This document shows positions 1 through 9,049 of a stretch of 64,000 bases of DNA, piece after piece. The notes beneath the pieces were generated by a model. The model ran no database searches. It was not told the origin of the DNA and saw only the letters and a list, made by a program, of their open reading frames with translations. Source of the DNA: Euglena gracilis (taxonomy: Eukaryota; Euglenida; Euglenophyceae; Euglenales); the NCBI GenBank assembly GCA_039621445.1, contig CP154956.1, positions 54,297,143 through 54,361,142 on the forward strand. Direction: 5' to 3'. Made by a program: the position numbers and the translations under genes. Position 1 is the first letter of the stretch; each line of letters starts with the position of its first letter.

Positions 1-300
1 CCCCGGGCCCGGCAGCGGTCACCGTATTTGGCTGTTTTCCGGAGGGCTCTGCTGCGGAGCAAGTCCCAGGAGGCGGGGAGGCCCCAGTTCGCACTGGGCG
101 GGGAGGGATGGTTGATGCCCACGTCAATGGCCCATGATGCAGCGCCAGACCAGTGTGGCAGGAAGATGTCCGCATCCCGCTTCTGATCGACGGCCACCGA
201 GACCTCCAGGGCGTGTGGAATTCCCCGCGCCTGTAGTTGGGCAGTGAGCTGAACTTGCATGCGTCAAAGCAAAAGCGCAGCAAGGACAGCTGTACCTGCG
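1..300 (-). pseudogene. LINE C-terminal endonuclease-like region, truncated by window edge
   Basis: On the minus strand an open segment spells an R-D-A-D-I-F-L-P-x-W-S-G ... A-I-D-V-x-I-x-H-P pattern around positions 110-190. The (R/K)-x-A-D ... D-V-x-V-x-x-P arrangement is what I know from the region downstream of RT in many algal and protist LINEs, thought to be a degraded or restriction-like nuclease domain. It follows the RT thumb and GDHALCC motif in the expected order. The ORF runs out of the window at position 1. Assignment is inference from motif and position. Confidence 0.5.
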
Positions 301-356
301 GGTCGCGCACGGAGCCCAACAAGGCGCACGCCTGTTCGTTTTTTGATATGCAGCTG

Positions 357-1223
357 TCAAGTTGCTGCTGAACGAAGGCGCGGGATGCCGGGTGGTGGAC
401 CGGTACACCCAGGTCCCAGGAAGTGTTGTACCCGATGGTGACGTTCCCACAGTTTGTTTTTGTGGCAGCACAAGGCATGGTCACCGAAGGGGTCAACGAC
501 CTGTCCGCAGCCGAGGGGGCAGGGAGAACCAGCCAGGCTGAGGGGAATGATGGGTAAACCCAGGTGCCACTTCAACATGAGCCGAAAGGACGCACCGTCA
601 ACGGCAAATCCATCGGTCTTGGACGGGCGAGCCCCGATCCAGCTTGAGCAGATAGAGTTATTTTGATGCTCAAAGCGGACCCGGTCCCGATCGTTCAAGG
701 CGCAGAGAAAAGCCGGACGTGCGGCCAGCCGCAGCTGCTCGCTCCACCACGCTTGGTCGTGGTGGGAAGTGTCCTCTGGGCACAGCGAATTGCTCCCGAT
801 CCACTTGCGGACGGGTTCGAAGGCATCACCGAGTCGAAGCTGCAAGCCGGACAGGAGGTCCGACAGGCCATCGATGGGGGCCCGAGAGATGTTGTTCAAA
901 CCCAGGGAGGTCGGTGCGGAGGTGATCCTAGATAGGAGGGCACTCAGGCGGGCCGGGAGGACGCTGTCTGCAGACAACCGAATGCCGAACCCACCCTGGC
1001 GCAGGGGGAGGGCAGCCTGGGCCCATTGGGTGTCCGACACCGAGCAGTCCAGTATCTGTTGGAAGGTGGACCGGAGGCAGCTGTCGGCCCGAGCTAGGAG
1101 GTCGGCGAACGGGGCGCAATGGGCACCGAGACGCCGGAGTCGGGCGTGTACGGTATGATGGATGCCTGCCGCAAGACAGAGTCTGCCGGGAGCGAAGGAA
1201 TGTGACGTGTCCCAGGGCCCCAA
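357..1223 (-). pseudogene. LINE reverse transcriptase C-terminal part with CPLGCG...GDHALCC motif
   Basis: The 288-codon frame continues the RT downstream of the catalytic core. It contains the thumb-like block L-P-L-R-Q-G-G-F-G-I-R and, near residue 240, a Cys-His cluster C-P-L-G-C-G-x8-G-D-H-A-L-C-C. In many protist LINE polyproteins this cluster (C-x3-C ... H-x3-C) lies after RT and probably binds nucleic acid. It is in a different frame from the RT core (1,094-1,939) with an overlap of about 130 bp, so at least one frameshift separates them. The copy is therefore inactive or wrongly sequenced. It belongs to the outermost transposon layer of the window. Confidence 0.75.
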
Positions 1224-1939
1224 ACTGTCGTTTTTGCGAAGTTCATGGAACAGCCCAACCGCCCCAAGCCATGGTACAGGCCAGTCAGGGCGCGGTCCGC
1301 GGTGGGGACATCCGATAAAACGGATCCGTCGTCCAGAAACCAGAAGGAGTTTCCTCTCCCTGGTGTGGCGAGCAGGGTGTCATGAATGGTCATGGCAAAC
1401 AGCAGGGGGACGAGTGGGGCACCTTGCTTTCCGCCTTCCGTGCTCCAAATGGCGGTGTCTCCGACAAACAGCCTGGTCGGCTGCAACGAAAGACGACACC
1501 ACTGCAGCAGGTGCGGAGCACGTCGACGGACGGCATCCAGCATGTCCGCGCGACGAACGGAGTTGAACGCATTGCGGATATCGACCTGCATTAATACCCA
1601 GTCGGGGTTGTCTCCCCGTTCCAGGATGAGGTGCTGGAGCGATATACCGATCTGTTCACATGCGTTCCGTCCGCCGAAGGCGGATTGCAATGGCCGCATG
1701 TTTGCACCCGCCTGCACTGTTTCTGGCAACGCCAGCAAACTTTTCTCCACTACCCGGCGGATGGTCTCCCCAACCGCAACTGGGCGGACGCCGTCATCCT
1801 TCTTCCGCAGAGGGAAGAGGTTGGCGGAGCAAAGCCACTCGGCGGCCACCGGGTGAAGGGATCCCTGCACGCAGTGCTGTACGAGGTCGTCAAGGGCCTG
1901 AAGGAGTCGGAGTGGACTCCCACTGTCGCCATCGCGCAC
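1094..1939 (-). pseudogene. LINE reverse transcriptase core
   Basis: The 281-codon frame carries the RT palm motifs in order: F-P-L-R-K-K-D-D-G-V-R-P-V-A-V-G-E (fingers), Q-V-D-I-R-N-A-F-N-S-V-R-R (motif A, first catalytic Asp), E-G-G-K-Q-G-A-P-L-V-P-L-L-F-A-M (motif B, with A replacing the usual D after Q-G) and F-L-D-D-G (motif C, the two catalytic Asp of F/YxDD). The enzyme would copy the element RNA at a nicked chromosomal target. Neighbouring parts of the same protein lie in other frames upstream (1,750-2,871) and downstream (357-1,223), so this is a decayed copy. Confidence 0.85.
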
Positions 1940-2871
1940 CAGTTCAACCAGATGTGCGGGGAGCAGTCCCGAAGGGCCCGGAGCGCTGCCCGGGGGGAAC
2001 CCGAGAACAACTTTCCGGAGTGACGACAGCCGGTCCTCAGGGGGGGAGTTCCCGTAGCAATCAGCTCCGCATCACCCCACGGGAAGCCTGCTCCTTGTGG
2101 GTGGAGGCCCCGTAAGGCAGACAGGACGTCTTCAGAGTGGGGGTCGTGGATCCCCTTGCTGAGGAGGCGCTTGGATGCCTTGGAAAAGGCGCCCTCCGCG
2201 ACCAAGGAGCGCAGAGCCCGGAGGAGGTGCTCATCGCACCCCCCGGTGGGCGCCTGCTCCAGGTCGGGGTCGGGCGACCGCTCCCGTTTGCGGCTTATGC
2301 GATCCATTCTGGTGGTCTCACAGTCGGATAGTTCTGTCCAGATCGCAGGGATGGATAGGGTGGGTAGTCGCAAAGCTCGGTCGGTGACCAGATCGCGGAG
2401 TGCTCTCTGTGCCCTCTCCGAGGCGCCACCGCGAGTGTCCGCGCGGAGGCAGAAACAGGTGAATGCGAAGAACCGGAAGAGCGATTCCCAGGTGGCCCGA
2501 GACAGAAGGTGGCGGATCAGTTCCGCTAAGCAATGCCCCAGGGCGGTCCTGGCCCCCCGGGGGGTGTGACGTAGCAGGGGGCAATGCAACTGGAAGAGGG
2601 CTTCGATGTTGGGCACGGTGGGCGGACTGGCAGAGTCTAGGGTGGTCTCCAGTGGCTGTGCCGGTGTACGGGGTGCGGCGGGCGTCACAAGCGCAATCTC
2701 ATGGGGTGCCCGAGGTTCAGGGCCATAGGGTCCGTCTCGCATGGCCCGTGTGCGGCGTGCCACACGCTCGTCACGTTCAATGAGGGTTCCCTCCACAGAG
2801 CCCGGTAAGCGGTGACAGCCGGCAGCAGTGTGGGCAGAACCAGACGCGTAAGTCCCGGATATAATCACCAC
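1750..2871 (-). pseudogene. LINE polyprotein, segment preceding RT
   Basis: The 373-codon frame holds the stretch before the RT fingers. Its middle is an R-x-L-V-A-E-G-A-F-S-K-A-S-K-R-L-L-S-K-G-I helix followed by a L-x-x-L-H-P-Q-G block, which I recognise from the lead-in of protist LINE RTs (pattern: lv-x-x-G-x-x-s-k-A-x-r-x-L ... L-x-x-l-h-P). The last ~60 codons overlap the RT core frame and are out-of-frame shadow. The N-terminal side overlaps the C2H2-containing frame. Frame changes on both sides indicate indels. Confidence 0.65.
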
Positions 2872-3218
2872 TGAGTAGGCTCAGATGCGCGTGGTGCACG
2901 CTGTTTAGATGCGTTAGCAGTGTACCTCGACTCTCGTGTGCCCGCAGACAAACGGGGTAGGCGCACACGTACCGTTTGCTGGGGTCGGTGCTCGCCGGGG
3001 GGCAGGGCACTGGGGTGAAGACGGCCGGACCGGCAGGCGGTAACCCAGTGAGGGCTGCGGCGGTGGCGACTGTCGCCGGGTGGGGGCCTGGCGGGGCCAG
3101 TTGGAACCCTGGCGGAAAAAAGGGGGCCGCGAACGCAGCTGGGCATTGGCCTACTGCCTGGGCAACAGCAGCCGGGCTCAGGGGGTCTAGAGAGGAGGAA
3201 GAAGGGCCCGGGGGAGTG
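2777..3218 (-). pseudogene. LINE C2H2 zinc-finger segment; frame fused to LTR of element B
   Basis: The open frame extends to 3,343, but residues upstream of 3,218 are encoded by the LTR of element B, so only 2,777-3,218 is LINE. It contains a classic C2H2 finger, C-A-Y-P-V-C-x12-H-x4-H (about 2,895-2,965), followed by a W-F-C-P-H-C-C block. Zinc fingers ahead of RT are common in LINE ORF2 proteins and bind target or template nucleic acid. Pro/Ala-rich sequence lies between the LTR junction and the finger. The other half of this ORF is found beyond B at 33,022 onward. Confidence 0.7.
3215..3218. repeat. AGTG target-site duplication, left side of element B
   Basis: AGTG abuts the left LTR of B and recurs at 33,022-33,025 right after the other LTR. 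Joining the two flanks across one AGTG makes the Pro-rich LINE reading frame continuous, which supports the boundary. Confidence 0.8.
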
Positions 3219-3701
3219 TGTTGTAACCGTGGTGCCCGCCCTGGGGTTTCCAGTTCCTCGGGGCCGGCACCCCGTTGCGTAGGATCTTTAACCCTGCCCA
3301 GGGTGTTTTCAATTCCCCTCGCGGCCTGTTTCAAAAATTGCATTTTCTTTTGTTTTGGTGGGTCTTTTTGGTGAAAACAGGTGGGTTGGGTGGCTCACAC
3401 CTTTTCTTTGATAAAAATTCACAAGACCAACAGCACAATACATGCAATTCAGCAATTCCAAATCCAGCACCAATGTAATGAACCACGAAATGTCCAGGTA
3501 AGAATGATAATTGCCACCAAGGTAATTCAATTCTTGAACTTCAAACTGACAGTGTGACAGAGAGACAGAGCCCTGTGCAAACAGATAGGGTCAGCAATGC
3601 TAATAATTCCTAATAAGATTTTCCTAATCCTAACTGCAGAGTCATCCGGTTGGGTTGGGTTAGGTTATGTTGTTTGGGGCACTCAGCACCCCTGACTCAC
3701 A
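3219..3701 (-). repeat. Element B 3' LTR
   Basis: 483-bp direct repeat of 32,539-33,021 with a single visible substitution. It ends at the AGTG duplication on the LINE side and at the purine tract on the internal side. It contains a copy of the Gag start codon and first ~41 codons, which here read through into LINE sequence. Confidence 0.93.
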
Positions 3702-3712
3702 CTCCCCTTCCC
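3702..3712 (-). promoter_or_regulatory. Element B polypurine tract
   Basis: Sense-strand GGGAAGGGGAG lies immediately upstream of the 3' LTR, the expected plus-strand primer. Confidence 0.8.
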
Positions 3713-3964
3713 GAAGGAGTTGTTTACAACTCTTCACGACTCCAACAGGAAGGGGTGCGGAGTGCACTCGTTGTGAGGAGGGGGCGAGCGAGGGGACCGT
3801 TGTGGTTCAGGGTCCCCCCCCCCTCAGGGGGCTGTGCCGTTCAGGTTCGTTTTATGGCTGGGGGGCTGAGTCAAATGTTCTCCTTTGGGTAGTTGGGTCT
3901 GTGCAGGGCTGGTGTGTTGCCCCCCCCCAGCCCGCCTAGGGCTGTTTGGCGTTGGGGGGGGGGC
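3713..3964 (-). other. Remnant of element B 3' untranslated region left of element A
   Basis: About 250 bp between B's purine tract and the AGGCG duplication of A. It has long C/G homopolymers (for example around 3,815-3,830 and 3,951-3,962). No credible coding sequence. It is continuous with 20,770-22,261 once A is removed. Confidence 0.6.
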
Positions 3965-3969
3965 AGGCG
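3965..3969. repeat. AGGCG target-site duplication, left of element A
   Basis: AGGCG directly abuts the left LTR of A and is repeated exactly at 20,765-20,769 after the right LTR. A 5-bp duplication is typical of Ty3/gypsy integration. Confidence 0.9.
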
Positions 3970-4398
3970 AGTGTACGTCCAAAGCTTTCCCTTTTCCCCT
4001 TTTTGGAACTTTCTGTAAAAGCCTTTCGCTTTCGCCTTGGTGCGCAGCCTACTTATGGTAGGGAAAAGTCTTTGGAGTAACGAAAAGTGGTTTTCCCCTT
4101 TTCTTCCCAATTCCCCAAGAGGCAAAGCACAAAGCAAAGATTCAGAAGTTTTCTTCTGAGATCAAAGTTGATTGTTCTGAGGGTTTTTCCCTCCGACAAA
4201 TCCAAAGGTGAAACTTGGAGATTGTGAGATTAAAGAATACCACCTGTGGGGGAAGGAGAGAAAAGTGCTGACGTGTCCAGGGGCAGATCCCAGAAGGGTC
4301 TGCCACGATCTTACCAGCTGTGGGTTTCCACAGTGGTGCGACCGTCACAGAACCCACTCTGCAGATATCCTACAGAGCTGGGACGTGCCTGGTACACA
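3970..4398 (-). repeat. Element A 3' LTR
   Basis: Identical by eye to 20,336-20,764 over all 429 bp. It contains mini-hairpins such as CTGTGG-GTTT-CCACAG at 4,318-4,333. Confidence 0.95.
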
Positions 4399-4408
4399 TC
4401 CCCCTCCC
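4399..4408 (-). promoter_or_regulatory. Element A polypurine tract
   Basis: Sense-strand GGGAGGGGGA sits directly next to the 3' LTR start TGTGTACC, the expected plus-strand DNA primer. Confidence 0.85.
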
Positions 4409-5294
4409 AGGGCTACGCCCGATTTCCTTCATGGAACAGGGATTCCCAGTCCAGTCAGGATATCTGACGCTGCCCCAGGTGGGGTTCACTTCTCCATTCG
4501 GTGTCTCTCCTTTCCGCACAGTGGCATCCACCCAAAGCCCAAAAACGCGCAAAAGGTTAGCCGCGTTTCGCGGTTACCTATTAGCCGTTTCGGCTTAGGT
4601 GGGGTGTGAAAAAGCCCACTGTGGGAAACGGGGCTTGGCAGGTTTCCTGACAAAGTGTCCCATCCACCCACTTTGGGTGTGCCAAAGGCACGCGGGGTTG
4701 GTCAAGCGATTCGCTGAAAACCCAAGGGAGAGGTGTGGAAGGGGGGGGCAGGCTCTTATCCTGGTCATACCCGGATAAGGCTCCTAGGCGGTCATATCCG
4801 CACTAGGAAACAAAAGCCTACTTACAAAACCGACTGCCGGCGACAGCTTTGCGGGGGTGGGGGGAAAGTAGGGACGAGAGGGGGGCTGGCTTAGGCCAGA
4901 ACAGAATTTTTGCTGTCTGGCAGCCTTAAGGGCCTTAGGGCCGAAAAGTGACAAGTTGGCCTATTATTACGGCGTGCGCGCTGTGTGCTGTGCGTCACTT
5001 AGCGGCTTGCCAGGTTTCCCGGCTGCCAAGGTCTTCACAGCAGTAGCTCCTTCACGACGCAATAAGAGGCGATTACCTCCCGCAGACGGTTTCCGTCCGC
5101 ATGGTCACTGGTATAATGGGTTGGGGGGGGGGGGGCTCTTGGATGCTTCCATCCAGAGCGCTGAGGGACACAGACCCAGGTTCATCCCAGGGCTGTTTAG
5201 CGATTTCCGCTTCCAGTGTATATATATATATATATAGTGTATGAGCTCCATGAAGGCGCTTACCTTACATGGGCTTGGTAATGCCGTTTCGGCA
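4409..5294 (-). other. Element A 3' noncoding region rich in mini-hairpins
   Basis: About 890 bp after the last ORF, with no convincing frame. It holds many short perfect inverted repeats, for example CCGCG-TTT-CGCGG near 4,560, a pair around 4,755-4,805 whose loops both contain GGTCATA, and TAATGCCG-TTT-CGGCATTA at 5,279-5,297, which includes the stop codon of the last ORF. A (TA)9 run lies at 5,219-5,236. Confidence 0.7.
5219..5236. repeat. (TA)n microsatellite
   Basis: Nine uninterrupted TA units in the 3' noncoding region of element A. Confidence 0.9.
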
Positions 5295-7718
5295 TTACAT
5301 CCGCTCCAGCCGCCAATAGTCATGGCGGGAGTCCAAGGGATCTTCCACAAGGACCATCTGGAATTGTGGTGGCTGTGGCCTGTCGACAAGCCAGGTTTCT
5401 GGCGAGTCATAGTCGAAATCAGGTGCGATCCAGTCCCGAACCCATCCTTCGGGTACTGTCTGCTTGGTGGCACTCGCTCTTTCCGCGAGAAACCACTGCA
5501 GCTTCTCCCAGAATTTCCTGGGCAAAGTCGCTGGCCAGATGAAGTAGTTTCTCCGAGGGTGATTGGCTGACACCTGCGGGGCATTCCCCGGGTGGAAGTC
5601 AATGGGAACGTGATAGGCGCATTCCGCCCGGACGGTATGGGGTCGCAATACGGCCCCTAGCCAGTCCTTCCAGGTCATCCCGTGTTTTTCGGGCGGCCAT
5701 TGTGGTAGGCACCAGCGACCGTTTCGGTCCTGGGTTGTGAACAGGCGGAAAAGTATCTTTTCCCTGTCTGCTGTCTCCCAGAGGTAAGGTAATCTTACCC
5801 CTGCCTCCTCAGCAGCGAGGCGTATCGCCCCACTGTCGATCTGCCACCCACGGGCCATTCCCGTGTGGCGGTAGTCGTCCAGCTTGAGGTTGGCATACTT
5901 GAAGAAGTCCTTGAACTTTTTGTTCAAGGTGGAGTATTCCTCCAGTGGCTTCTCGGCACTCGGCACGATTGTGCGAACTGCGCCTTCCGCAGTGTGCCAG
6001 AAGGTACCTCGCAGGCAGTTGACGCAGAGTACTGGTACATTCGTACCATCTCGGTCCGTGTAGCTAAAATTGTGCTTGTGGGTCCAACTGTCCACGCACT
6101 TGGCGCATACCAAGGCGGCACAGTTGGGGATGTACATATCCTTGTGGAACGATTTCCGCTCCACAGGGTTGCACACATGGACGAGGGGTAATCCCAAGTC
6201 AGGGGCACTGTTGTACATCCTGTGGCAAACAGTGCAAAGCCACACATATCGGTTTTCCGATGTTCTGTCGACGAGGAATTCCTCGCCAAAGTATTGGGCC
6301 AAAACACGTGGTGATCTGGAATTGTAATAATTCCAGGTGACATTCTGGTCAAAGGACCATTTCCGTCCTTGACAGAACAGTGGTTCAATCCACCGATTGA
6401 GGCATTGGTCTGTTCGCAGCTTATGTTCGATCATCATGTACCTGTTTTTCAGGTCATGAGTCTCAGGATCATCCTGAGTCATCGCATTCCAGTCGATGAC
6501 AACTTCGCCTTCCGAAGGTGTCGTAGTCGTAGAGGCGCGGGATTTTCCCTGCCCCTTCGTAGGTGGTTTCGGCTGTGGGGTTTTCCCATAGCCGGATGAT
6601 GTGACCTGTGTGAATCCTCCTCCCGAAGCTGATCCTCGAGAAGAAGATGCACCCTGGCCTCCAGCACCACCACCGCCTTTCGGTGGGGGCTGATCACCTG
6701 TCTTAGGTGAGGGTTTGCAAGGCGCGGCACCGGGCTTTGATTTGGCCGGGGCCTTCGGACTTCCGCTTTCCGGAGCATCCGAGGGTCGCCGTTCGGCGTC
6801 ACGCTTGCTTGACCAGGTGCGTGGTGACGGCTGGGCCGGGGGTCTTTTCCCCGACACCGAGCGTCGTTGACCTTCAGCAGGGGTTTCCCGAGCTGAGGGT
6901 CGCCCTACGCGTTCCTTCGCTGCGCTCGTGGGTTTCCCAGGAGCAGCCGTGGAGGATGGTGTGGGTGTGGGCGTCGCCGCTGCACTTCGCGTTGGCGGAG
7001 TCTGTGGTGGGGGCATGGATGTCCGTGCAGCCTGTTTTTCAGGTGCCAGTGTCCGTGTTCCCGCACGCTTTGGTGCAGTGACCGCTGTTTGTGGAGGTAC
7101 GGGCTCATCCTGTGCCTCTGATGTCGTTACCGGTGCTGATGCAGGTTCATCCTGCACTGGCACGGGTAGCGTTGCCACCACTGACATTGCCGTTGGTTCG
7201 TCCTCCGTCCGTGTCGTTTCCGACGCCGGCGGTGGCGTGGCCATTGGGGGAGGTTCATCCTCCTCCATGGCTGCAGCTTCAGTTGTTTCGTCCGCTGGCT
7301 GGGCCGTTTCCGCCACAGCAGTGGAAGAACTAGCCGCAGTGCCACGTGGGGTGACAACTGCGATCAGTGATCGCAAACCGCCGAGTACACGTCCGCCCAG
7401 TGAGGGACGCCGTTCAGGTCCTTCCCCTGAAGTGGGCTCCTCCACTGGCTCCTCTGTCGTCGGGATTTCCCCGGGGACAGGAAGCTTGAGGCGTAATACC
7501 TCAGGCGTAGGGGTTACCGTCTCCGGCGGGTTTTCCCGCGGAGGGGTCGGTCCGCCAGGCGTACCCAGCGAGGATGGTGACAGTGGGACAGGCGTCAGTT
7601 CACCTCTCGGTGATCCTGGGCGCTGGGCGGTTTCCGCCACAGTGTCCAGCATCACGACCGACGGGCTACGGGTTTCCCGTGCCGGGGGTTCCGCAGGCAG
7701 AGGTTCATCCTCGGCCAT
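5295..7718 (-). CDS. Element A accessory ORF 3: low-complexity N-terminus plus Cys-rich C-terminal domain
   Basis: 807 codons from an ATG; the frame is open for about 115 bases further upstream, overlapping the previous ORF, from which it differs by a -1 shift. Residues 1-400 are Pro/Thr/Ser/Ala/Glu-rich and probably disordered. Residues 400-807 look globular and are rich in Trp and Tyr. They include a Cys/His cluster (L-C-T-V-C-H, H-V-C-N-P, C-A-A-L-V-C-A-K-C, then V-L-C-V-N-C) with the spacing of a multi-site zinc-binding domain. I do not recognise the family. The position after integrase is where other LTR elements carry env, but no signal peptide or transmembrane helix is visible. Function unknown; it may act with the two upstream frames as one long protein. 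Confidence 0.6.
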   Translation of the reverse strand: MAEDEPLPAEPPARETRSPSVVMLDTVAETAQRPGSPRGELTPVPLSPSSLGTPGGPTPPRENPPETVTPTPEVLRLKLPVPGEIPTTEEPVEEPTSGEGPERRPSLGGRVLGGLRSLIAVVTPRGTAASSSTAVAETAQPADETTEAAAMEEDEPPPMATPPPASETTRTEDEPTAMSVVATLPVPVQDEPASAPVTTSEAQDEPVPPQTAVTAPKRAGTRTLAPEKQAARTSMPPPQTPPTRSAAATPTPTPSSTAAPGKPTSAAKERVGRPSARETPAEGQRRSVSGKRPPAQPSPRTWSSKRDAERRPSDAPESGSPKAPAKSKPGAAPCKPSPKTGDQPPPKGGGGAGGQGASSSRGSASGGGFTQVTSSGYGKTPQPKPPTKGQGKSRASTTTTPSEGEVVIDWNAMTQDDPETHDLKNRYMMIEHKLRTDQCLNRWIEPLFCQGRKWSFDQNVTWNYYNSRSPRVLAQYFGEEFLVDRTSENRYVWLCTVCHRMYNSAPDLGLPLVHVCNPVERKSFHKDMYIPNCAALVCAKCVDSWTHKHNFSYTDRDGTNVPVLCVNCLRGTFWHTAEGAVRTIVPSAEKPLEEYSTLNKKFKDFFKYANLKLDDYRHTGMARGWQIDSGAIRLAAEEAGVRLPYLWETADREKILFRLFTTQDRNGRWCLPQWPPEKHGMTWKDWLGAVLRPHTVRAECAYHVPIDFHPGNAPQVSANHPRRNYFIWPATLPRKFWEKLQWFLAERASATKQTVPEGWVRDWIAPDFDYDSPETWLVDRPQPPQFQMVLVEDPLDSRHDYWRLERM

Positions 7719-9037
7719 TGGGACCGCTTCTCCTGTCTCCTCCGCTTCCAGAGGGGACTCCTCTGTGTGTAGTTGGGCTGCAGAACGCGGGTCTTCCCTG
7801 CTTCTGTAGCACCCTTGGGCATTTGACAGGCGGAAAAGCTAATACTTTCACTCCTGTCAGAGTTGGGGTATGGAGGTGGCCACGACGCTCGCACCCAGCT
7901 TCCGGGTGGAGGTTGAGGCTCATCCTCGTTGATCAGGCAGAGGTCTTCCCACTGCGATCGACGGGCCTCACCCATACCATACTCTCCCGTTTCTTCCAGG
8001 AAAGCTGGCAGTGGTACTGCGTAGCGAGGTTGGGTTAGCTCGCGGGGAGCGAAGAACACTTCGAACTCCTGCCAGTCCAGGATTTCCCCGAACTGGCTCT
8101 GCAGGTGTTCCCGGAGGCCGATTTCTGCCCCCGTCCAGTCCGGCCGCAGGTTTATCCTGCGTCGGTCTGGATCATACGGTCTGGCATCTACCTCGGTGTA
8201 TCCCCGAGGTATCCACTTCCTGTGGATATCCACATCGGTGGTCATCTGCTCCAGGAAATATATATATACTTCCAGGACGTAGGTAATCCACGCCCTGTGC
8301 CAGTATTGTTGGAGCAGAAATATTTTCTGCCGGTGCTGTTTCAGCACCTTCCGGTCTTGCGTTCCGATCTGGGGTTTCCGGCACTGGTGCAGGAGGAATC
8401 TCCTGGTCGGTGGGCTGCCGGCATTCTCGGCAGTCGGAGGCGGTTTTCCGCGCTCCCCGAAACCCCAGAAGTCAACAATGTGGACTTCCTTGCAAAACCG
8501 GCATTCCAGTTTGTATCGTTGAGGGTAGGCGAGGTCCACGTCCAGTACCTTGAACAGCATGCCATACATGCTGTCCAAGAATACTTGGAGGTTGTTTGTG
8601 AACATTACCGCAACCTGCGCCTGGAGTTTCTCCGGCAGGGGGTAATATTTCCACTGGATTCCCAGTGCGCTGACGGAATACATGTGGTTGAAGATTTCCT
8701 TCAACTGTGCTACGAATGTTTCATCGTCTTCACATGTGTTCAAACAATCGATGTATGTCAGACCGTTTCGGTCGGTGAAAATCCCAAAGTTCTGGCAGGG
8801 ATATCCCAACCAGAACCAGAGTTCCCAGAAACCAGACATCTGGTCCAGGACCATTTCATCCGAATGAGGGTATCCCTCAAACGGATGAAGTTCGGTACTG
8901 TAGATGAATCGTTTGCAGTGATCGTGCATACGATCCTGCACCACTGCGAGCACCGCTTCCGGTGGTCGGTGGATCACGTTGCCAGCACGCGTGTACTTTT
9001 CGAGATCCTGGTCGATTTTCGGCCAGATTTCATCCAA
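7652..9037 (-). CDS. Element A accessory ORF 2 (unknown globular protein)
   Basis: 461 codons counted from a TTG. The frame is the direct in-frame continuation of accessory ORF 1, separated only by a TAG at 9,050-9,052, so this segment is probably made by stop readthrough or the stop is a mutation. The sequence is Trp/Tyr/Phe-rich and looks folded. It includes a C-x2-C pair (L-E-C-R-F-C-K) near residue 180 and several amphipathic helices. No signal peptide or clear membrane span. I recognise no domain. The last ~60 codons overlap the next ORF in another frame. Confidence 0.55.
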   Translation of the reverse strand: MDEIWPKIDQDLEKYTRAGNVIHRPPEAVLAVVQDRMHDHCKRFIYSTELHPFEGYPHSDEMVLDQMSGFWELWFWLGYPCQNFGIFTDRNGLTYIDCLNTCEDDETFVAQLKEIFNHMYSVSALGIQWKYYPLPEKLQAQVAVMFTNNLQVFLDSMYGMLFKVLDVDLAYPQRYKLECRFCKEVHIVDFWGFGERGKPPPTAENAGSPPTRRFLLHQCRKPQIGTQDRKVLKQHRQKIFLLQQYWHRAWITYVLEVYIYFLEQMTTDVDIHRKWIPRGYTEVDARPYDPDRRRINLRPDWTGAEIGLREHLQSQFGEILDWQEFEVFFAPRELTQPRYAVPLPAFLEETGEYGMGEARRSQWEDLCLINEDEPQPPPGSWVRASWPPPYPNSDRSESISFSACQMPKGATEAGKTRVLQPNYTQRSPLWKRRRQEKRSQWPRMNLCLRNPRHGKPVARRS

Positions 9038-9049
9038 GTAATCGAACAG

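Noticed and set aside
6928-7809. 293-codon plus-strand Val/Ser/Gly-rich frame
   Set aside because: Complement of the Pro/Thr/Ala-rich N-terminus of accessory ORF 3; low-complexity shadow.
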